Below the pieces are notes generated by a model. It had not been told where the DNA came from, did not search any database, and worked only from the letters and a program-made list of their open reading frames with translations. Below are positions 5,536-9,553 of a DNA stretch of 9,553 nucleotides, piece by piece. The position numbers and the translations under genes are program-made. The stretch is from Clostridia bacterium. Its GTDB lineage: Bacteria; Bacillota_A; Clostridia; UMGS1883; HGM11501. Each line of letters starts with the position of its first letter. Position 1 is the first letter of the stretch. Where the stretch lies: NCBI GenBank assembly GCA_017536285.1, contig JAFXHP010000059.1, positions 1 to 9,553 on the forward strand. Direction: 5' to 3'.

Positions 5536-6301
5536 AACAAATCCCTCCAATTAATGCATTAAACCTGCGGTCAGACGAAAGCCTTTCATTTACAACACCG
5601 ATTGCTATATCTTTTCCTTCATAGGTTTCTCCTTTTATATTTACCCTTACATAATCAGGATAAAAAATCCCCATTTCTCCGATTCCCGACGCCGTTGTAA
5701 ATACATTCTCCCGAGTTTGCACTCCCGGAAATATATTTTCTGCCACTATAACGGGCAGATTAGTCAAAACATCGGTACAAAGATTTCCGCTATCATAGAG
5801 TGCTTTAAGCTTAAAACGCTCACCGTTTTTGTAAATTTCCACCGCCGCAAATATTTTCCCTCTTCTTTCTTTTATGCCTGCTGAAATAATAAACGTAGCA
5901 CTTAACCCCATAACTATCAGAAAAAGAAACCCGATAAGCGGAAAGTCCACATGATAAATGCCGCTGTAAACATCTCCCTTTCCGTAAAGTGACAAAAGAC
6001 CGGCAGCACCTCCCTGAATGAAAAATCCCGTAAACAGCAATACGCTCTGCCTTAAATATATCTTAAAGGACGAAAACCCAAAGGCAACAAGGCTCATTAA
6101 AGCAATAACTACGGCTTTTAAGAAAAATGACGTCACAAAGCCGAAAAGCACCGCCATACAGGAAGCAATACTTCCGATAACTGATGAAAGAATAAGTCTC
6201 CCAAAACAGATTTTTATTCCGCCAAGATATGCCGTTATAAAGAGAATAAGAAAATCAAAAAGAAAATTGATGAAAAAGAAGCTGTCTATATACAAAGTCA
6301 A
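5396..6301 (-). CDS. spoIIGA: Pro-sigma-E processing protease SpoIIGA
   Basis: This 301-residue protein has five or so N-terminal membrane helices spanning roughly residues 1-143 and a cytoplasmic aspartic-protease-like domain with the family catalytic motif YDSGN (169-173, D170). It sits in the septal membrane and activates pro-sigma-E. The match to the Bacillus subtilis protein (309 residues) runs to [11 protein letters not shown]; after this the B. subtilis protein ends within about 15 residues, whereas here the frame continues for about 45, into a basic, low-complexity tail that overlaps sigE. The tail may be a by-product of losing the normal stop. The start is TTG 6299-6301, preceded by GAGGGTGG with about 7 nt spacing. 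It is first in the operon with sigE and the sigG fragment. Confidence 0.94.
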   Translation of the reverse strand: MTLYIDSFFFINFLFDFLILFITAYLGGIKICFGRLILSSVIGSIASCMAVLFGFVTSFFLKAVVIALMSLVAFGFSSFKIYLRQSVLLFTGFFIQGGAAGLLSLYGKGDVYSGIYHVDFPLIGFLFLIVMGLSATFIISAGIKERRGKIFAAVEIYKNGERFKLKALYDSGNLCTDVLTNLPVIVAENIFPGVQTRENVFTTASGIGEMGIFYPDYVRVNIKGETYEGKDIAIGVVNERLSSDRRFNALIGGICFDRLIKEINSSSGCIKGRRRSLLHRDGTSAPTAPGHTRGGKTFKGA

Positions 6302-6322
6302 ACAACCACCCTCTTTTGCTTA

Positions 6323-6355
6323 ATTATACAGTCAAACGGATGCAAATCATGTCAT
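6323..6355 (-). promoter_or_regulatory. Putative spoIIGA promoter, long spacer
   Basis: Minus-strand TATAAT (6323-6328) is clear, but no good -35 lies 17 bp away. ATGACA (6350-6355) is 21 bp upstream. The Bacillus subtilis spoIIG promoter is known for a comparably long spacer of 22 bp and needs Spo0A~P, so an overlong spacer overlapped by repeats is what a Spo0A-driven promoter would look like. The assignment rests on this analogy. Confidence 0.55.
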
Positions 6356-6366
6356 ACCATGTCATA
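6350..6366. repeat. Tandem TGTCATA repeat, possible Spo0A sites
   Basis: TGTCATA occurs twice (6350-6356 and 6360-6366) separated by 3 bp, giving exactly one helical turn between copies. Tandem Spo0A boxes use the same 7+3+7 geometry. The copies differ from the consensus TGTCGAA at two of seven positions. The proximal copy overlaps the putative -35. Confidence 0.45.
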
Positions 6367-6407
6367 AAATAATTAAAATTTTCGGACAAAAAGTTACTTA
6401 ATTTTTA

Positions 6408-6436
6408 TTGACTAAGCGGAAACTATGTACTATAAT
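6408..6436 (+). promoter_or_regulatory. Sigma-A promoter of lepB
   Basis: TTGACT (6408-6413) and TATAAT (6431-6436), 17-bp spacer, on the plus strand. The leader of about 28 nt contains AAGAAAGGA before the GTG start. Confidence 0.88.
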
Positions 6437-6470
6437 AATTAGTAACCCATTAAGAAAGGACTTGTTTTAA

Positions 6471-7052
6471 GTGAAAATCTTAAAAGAAATCGGAAGCTGG
6501 CTTTTATACATTGCCGCCGCATTCATTATTGCTTCCTTATTGAATGTTTTTGTGTTCCAGATTACCAGGGTGCAAGGTTCTTCAATGGTTCCCACACTGC
6601 ATCATGGTGATTTATATGTAATCTCAAAGATTGGCAATTTAACCAATGCCTGCCCCGACTACGAAGACGTCATTGTTATCGACAGCAGAAGTCAGCGTGT
6701 AAGATCTCTTTCGGATGATTTTACCGACATACTGAAATACAACGTGATAACATCGCTTTTGAAACCTTCCACAGATGATATATACTGGGTTAAGCGTGTA
6801 ATAGGCCTTCCCGGTGACACCATTAAAATGGAAGACGGAAAACTTTACAGAAACGGAATTCTTCTTGAAGAAACCTATGTAAATCCCGATGAAGACCCGG
6901 TATATTCAGGAAGCGAAATCGAAGTCCCCGAAGGCTATATCTGGGTTATGGGAGATAACCGCAATCACTCTACAGACAGCCGTGTCATAGGTCCGGTTCC
7001 CATAGAAAACGTAATCGGAAAGCTTAAGTTCAGATTAAAAAGCGGAAAATAA
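6471..7052 (+). CDS. lepB: Type I signal peptidase
   Basis: This 193-residue protein is a Gram-positive type I signal peptidase, which removes signal peptides from exported proteins at the outer face of the membrane. One N-terminal membrane helix (about 10-30) precedes QGSSMVPTL with the nucleophile S38, then YWVKRVIGLPGD with the general base K108 (105-116), and the C-terminal GDNRNHSTDSR box (161-171). All catalytic residues and the family length are present. The start is a GTG with AAGAAAGGA upstream; no competing in-frame start fits. It is divergent from spoIIGA and convergent with the GH28-type gene, so it is a single-gene unit, ending at a shared palindromic terminator. Confidence 0.95.
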   Translation: MKILKEIGSWLLYIAAAFIIASLLNVFVFQITRVQGSSMVPTLHHGDLYVISKIGNLTNACPDYEDVIVIDSRSQRVRSLSDDFTDILKYNVITSLLKPSTDDIYWVKRVIGLPGDTIKMEDGKLYRNGILLEETYVNPDEDPVYSGSEIEVPEGYIWVMGDNRNHSTDSRVIGPVPIENVIGKLKFRLKSGK

Positions 7053-7092
7053 ATAAATCGCTGAGGCAATGCCTCAGCGATTTATTTATTTT
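7046..7092. terminator. Shared bidirectional terminator with a 23-bp palindrome
   Basis: Arms 7046-7068 and 7070-7092 are perfectly complementary around a single central A. The GC-rich inner part (CGCTGAGGCA) is flanked by A/T-rich outer parts that serve as the T-tract in either direction. Both the lepB stop (7050-7052) and the stop of the opposing GH28-type gene (7086-7088) lie inside the arms. Confidence 0.95.
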
Positions 7093-8339
7093 AATTCCAC
7101 ATTTACATCAATGCATTTCATATTTTTAACAACGCCTTCCGTAAATCTGTCTTCCTTTGCTCTCACCTTTATATTTTCAAAGGTAAAGTCCGAAAGGTGA
7201 TACTGGCTTTCGTCGCCCTTTACATTGAAGTAAATGTTGCAGTCTATATCAATATTCTTTATCGTAATATTTTCGGCATATGAAAGTGGGATATCCTCCC
7301 TGCCCTTAAGGTCAAAAAACTGTGTCCAGGGATTGATGTTAATAAAGCTTGAAACACTGCCTTCTATATCCTCTAATCTGATATATTCATACTTCTGAGG
7401 AGTATCCGGACGCATTTTAAGCCACAAAAGGTTGTTACCCTTTTCAATTTTAACTCTTCTTAAAATTATATTTCTGTTATGCACCGATTCCGAGCCGCAG
7501 GTTAAGCATCCGTGGCAGAAGCCGTATTTTGAATCCTCAACTATTATGCGTTCATTTGATCCGTTTTCGGGTGCTTCATCCGCCCAAGGACCCTTTCCGC
7601 CCTTTAACACAACGGAATCATCGTTTACCTCCATATAACAGTTTTTAACCAACACATCGGTGCAGACATCGATATCAATGGCATCGGTGCTGGGTGCCTT
7701 TACGGGTGCTACGGGCGAGAAAATTCTTAAGTTTAAGTACTTAACAAAACTACACTTATATATATGAGTTGTCCAAAAATGGGAATTTTGGAGAGTAAGA
7801 TTTGAAATAATCACATTTTTGCTGTTGGAGATGTAAAGAAGCCTCGGCCTTTGTTCATCCTTGTTGGTGGCTTTCGGGTTCCACTTAAGTCTCTGCCAGA
7901 ACGCCTTCCAGCTCTTAAGACCGTTTCCGTCAATTACGCCTTCACCGGAAATCACAAATCCGTCAACATTATCTGCATTTATTAATGCAGGATAGTACAT
8001 ACAGCTTTCGCCCTCGATTCTTGTTTCCATAAGCGGATAATCCGATATATCATCGCTTCCCATTAAAACGCCGCCCTTTTCTATGTAGAGATTTACGCCC
8101 TGCTTGAAAAAGAGTGCGCCGGTTTTAAATATTCCGCCGGGTACATAAATTACGCCACCGCCCTCGGAATGTGCCGTATCAATTAAGTTCTGAAGCTTTT
8201 CGGTATGCACGCATCCGTCGTTTAATATTCCGTAATCTGTAATTTTATAAACCTTTCCCATCTCATTAAGTGATGGGATTTTTGTATCGTAAAACCAGGA
8301 CGAAATTTTAGTCCCGTCAGGAAAATATTCTTTAACCAT
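7086..8339 (-). CDS. GH28-type glycoside hydrolase (polygalacturonase-like)
   Basis: This 417-residue right-handed beta-helix protein is of the GH28 type, which hydrolyses galacturonic-acid or related linkages in pectin and rhamnogalacturonan. An N-terminal pectate-lyase-like segment (GGGVIYVPGGIFKTG, 60-74) precedes the helix. The catalytic region shows STDAIDID (217-224, equivalent to NTDGID), NDDSVVLK (239-246, the paired Asp) and CHGCLTCGSES (275-285, H276). The usual RIK is replaced by a WLKMR segment near 306-310, so the substrate probably differs from plain polygalacturonate. There is no signal peptide, so it is likely an intracellular enzyme acting on imported oligosaccharides. The start is ATG 8337-8339, with GGAG 7 nt upstream; an ATG two codons earlier overlaps the preceding stop and lies too close to that site. 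It is last in a unit with the phosphatase-like and serine-dehydratase genes. Confidence 0.85.
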   Translation of the reverse strand: MVKEYFPDGTKISSWFYDTKIPSLNEMGKVYKITDYGILNDGCVHTEKLQNLIDTAHSEGGGVIYVPGGIFKTGALFFKQGVNLYIEKGGVLMGSDDISDYPLMETRIEGESCMYYPALINADNVDGFVISGEGVIDGNGLKSWKAFWQRLKWNPKATNKDEQRPRLLYISNSKNVIISNLTLQNSHFWTTHIYKCSFVKYLNLRIFSPVAPVKAPSTDAIDIDVCTDVLVKNCYMEVNDDSVVLKGGKGPWADEAPENGSNERIIVEDSKYGFCHGCLTCGSESVHNRNIILRRVKIEKGNNLLWLKMRPDTPQKYEYIRLEDIEGSVSSFININPWTQFFDLKGREDIPLSYAENITIKNIDIDCNIYFNVKGDESQYHLSDFTFENIKVRAKEDRFTEGVVKNMKCIDVNVELK

Positions 8340-8341
8340 AA

Positions 8342-8728
8342 TCATTCTCCTTTTATATTATCTGCATTCTCTGTAAGATGGTCGGTTTTTCCCACAGAAA
8401 CAAATTCTGCTTTTCCTTTATCATATTTCATCACCGTAACGGAAGCATTCAAAAGCCTCGGTGTATCTTTTATTCCTTCGATACCTTTATCGGTAAATGA
8501 ACAAAGAATGTTTCTTATAAGTCCGCCGTAGGTTGCAACAAGGACTGTTTTTCCTCCATTCTCCTTAGCCATTTCATCAAAGGCTTTTTTTGCCCGTATC
8601 GCCATATCCTTATGGCTTTCACCGCCCGGAAATCCAAAGGATGACATATCCCTTTTCCACTGCCCTGTAAACCTGCTTTCCTTATTTGTCACACCCAATC
8701 CGTGTCTTATTATAACAAAAGTTGTCAT
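8342..8728 (-). CDS. Shortened, probably inactive histidine-phosphatase-like protein
   Basis: This 128-residue protein derives from the histidine phosphatase (phosphoglycerate-mutase-like) superfamily, normally about 200 residues. It keeps the nucleophile motif RHG (8-10), NKESRFTGQ (15-23), GGES (35-38) and a C-terminal GKTVLVATYGGLIRNIL. Two essential parts are missing: the roughly 55-65 residues between the TGQ and GGES segments, with the SPLxRA-type arginine, and the second catalytic His, which is Tyr (Y67) in ATYGG instead of SHGG. The frame is open, with ribosome site GAGGAG 4 nt from ATG 8726-8728, 8 nt after the serine-dehydratase stop. It is either a decaying gene after an in-frame deletion or a non-catalytic binding protein. 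A role in sugar-phosphate handling would suit the GH28 neighbour but is a guess. Confidence 0.7.
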   Translation of the reverse strand: MTTFVIIRHGLGVTNKESRFTGQWKRDMSSFGFPGGESHKDMAIRAKKAFDEMAKENGGKTVLVATYGGLIRNILCSFTDKGIEGIKDTPRLLNASVTVMKYDKGKAEFVSVGKTDHLTENADNIKGE

Positions 8729-8736
8729 ATGTCTCC

Positions 8737-9553
8737 TCACACATCAATCTTTGCAAGCCCGCCCTCAGAGGTTTCCTTGTACGCCGAATGCATATCAAGA
8801 CCGGTTTCCTTCATGGTTTTTACCACCTTGTCAAAGGAAATTTTTCTTGTATTCCATAAAAAACTCGAAAGATTTACCGCATTTATTGCTCTCATTGCCG
8901 CAACGGCATTACGCTCGATGCAGGGAATCTGCACAAGACCGCATATAGGATCGCAGGTAAGCCCCAAATGGTGCTCTATGGCAATTTCTGCAGCATATTC
9001 TATTTTATCCACAGACAGTGAGAAAAGCGATGCCAAGGCTGCACTTGCCATGGCACAGGCACTTCCTATTTCTGCCTGACAGCCACATTCCGCACCCGAA
9101 ATAGAGGCGTTGGTTTTTATAAGATTTCCGATAAGTCCTGCCGTCGCAAGAGCCTTTATTACAGCATCATCCGAAAAGCGATGCTTTTTCTGTTCATAGT
9201 AAAGTACTGAAGGAAGTACTCCCGCCGCTCCGCAGGTGGGTGCAGTTACAATTGTTTCACCCGAGGCATTCTGCTCTCCCACAGCGAAGGCATAGGCACA
9301 AACCATACGGTTTTCCCTGGTTTCACTGCTTTCATCAATATGCTGACTTAAGAAAAGTGTCTTCGCCTTTTTATGGACATCAAGTCCTCCGGGCAATATT
9401 CCTTCGTCGGCAAGACCTCTATTTATTGAGTTTTTCATTGTTTCCCATATATGGGCTAAATAGTCGTAAAACTCTTCCCCCTCCACAGAAAAAACATATT
9501 CCCAGAGCTCGATATTTTCCTTTTCGCAGTATGCTGAAATGTCGGAAAACTTC
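8737..9553 (-). CDS. L-serine dehydratase, iron-sulfur-dependent, alpha part (5' end missing)
   Basis: This is the C-terminal 271 residues of an L-serine ammonia-lyase that converts serine to pyruvate and ammonia using a [4Fe-4S] cluster; the frame is open through base 9553, so the N terminus lies beyond the right edge. Signatures are TAPTCGAAGVLPS, ISGAECGCQAEIGSACAMA, HHLGLTCDPICGLVQIPC and the terminal SEGGLAKIDV. The second Cys of CGC, the Cys of LTC and the Cys of IPC are spaced 42 and 11 residues apart, matching the three cluster ligands I recall from the Legionella enzyme (C343, C385, C396). Whether the missing part is a short alpha leader or a fused beta domain cannot be seen. It precedes the phosphatase-like and GH28-type genes in one unit. 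The cluster is oxygen-labile, which suits an anaerobe. Confidence 0.92.
   Translation of the reverse strand, partial: KFSDISAYCEKENIELWEYVFSVEGEEFYDYLAHIWETMKNSINRGLADEGILPGGLDVHKKAKTLFLSQHIDESSETRENRMVCAYAFAVGEQNASGETIVTAPTCGAAGVLPSVLYYEQKKHRFSDDAVIKALATAGLIGNLIKTNASISGAECGCQAEIGSACAMASAALASLFSLSVDKIEYAAEIAIEHHLGLTCDPICGLVQIPCIERNAVAAMRAINAVNLSSFLWNTRKISFDKVVKTMKETGLDMHSAYKETSEGGLAKIDV

Noticed and set aside
6329..6335. TTTGACTG as -35 of spoIIGA
   Set aside because: It is only a couple of bases upstream of TATAAT, far too close to act as a -35.

Overview
The window reads as chromosomal DNA of an endospore-forming, low-to-moderate-GC Clostridia-type anaerobe, probably a gut organism. The reasons are a spoIIGA-sigE-sigG sporulation block, a T-box leader, an oxygen-labile iron-sulfur L-serine dehydratase, an intracellular GH28-type sugar hydrolase, consensus sigma-A promoters and strong Shine-Dalgarno sites with several GTG/TTG starts. 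No rRNA, tRNA, CRISPR array, transposase or integrase is visible.

Layout, left to right. (a) 1-189, minus: a consensus promoter and stem I of a T-box leader whose gene lies off the left edge; the specifier reads best as AUC (Ile). (b) 223-2856, minus: a creatininase-family amidohydrolase with its own promoter, preceded by a ThuA-family gene followed by an AraC/cupin regulator in one transcription unit. (c) 3029-4474, plus: a tight three-gene operon encoding an HPr-kinase-like P-loop protein, a PqqD/RRE-like protein and a soluble S26-type peptidase-like protein. It fires divergently from thuA across an operator-like palindrome and ends at a strong bidirectional terminator. (d) 4520-6301, minus: spoIIGA (pro-sigma-E protease), sigE and a sigG that stops after 99 residues, inside sigma region 2. 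(e) 6471-7052, plus: type I signal peptidase lepB, divergent from spoIIGA. (f) 7086-9553, minus: a GH28-like hydrolase, a shortened histidine-phosphatase-like gene lacking its second catalytic His, and an L-serine dehydratase cut by the right edge, with gaps of 2 and 8 nt.

How the genes work together. SpoIIGA and SigE form the classical mother-cell switch: the membrane aspartic protease removes the SigE pro-sequence after septation. SigG normally follows as the forespore factor, but here only its N-terminal third is present, next to the end of the HprK/PqqD/S26 operon. The ThuA, AraC, creatininase and GH28 genes suggest plant or host glycan use. The HprK-like/PqqD/S26 trio looks like a peptide-modifying or peptide-processing cassette with no precursor recognised nearby.

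The points most worth a second look are the broken or split sigG and its junction with that cassette, the cassette itself, the degenerate phosphatase, and the long spoIIGA/sigE overlap.
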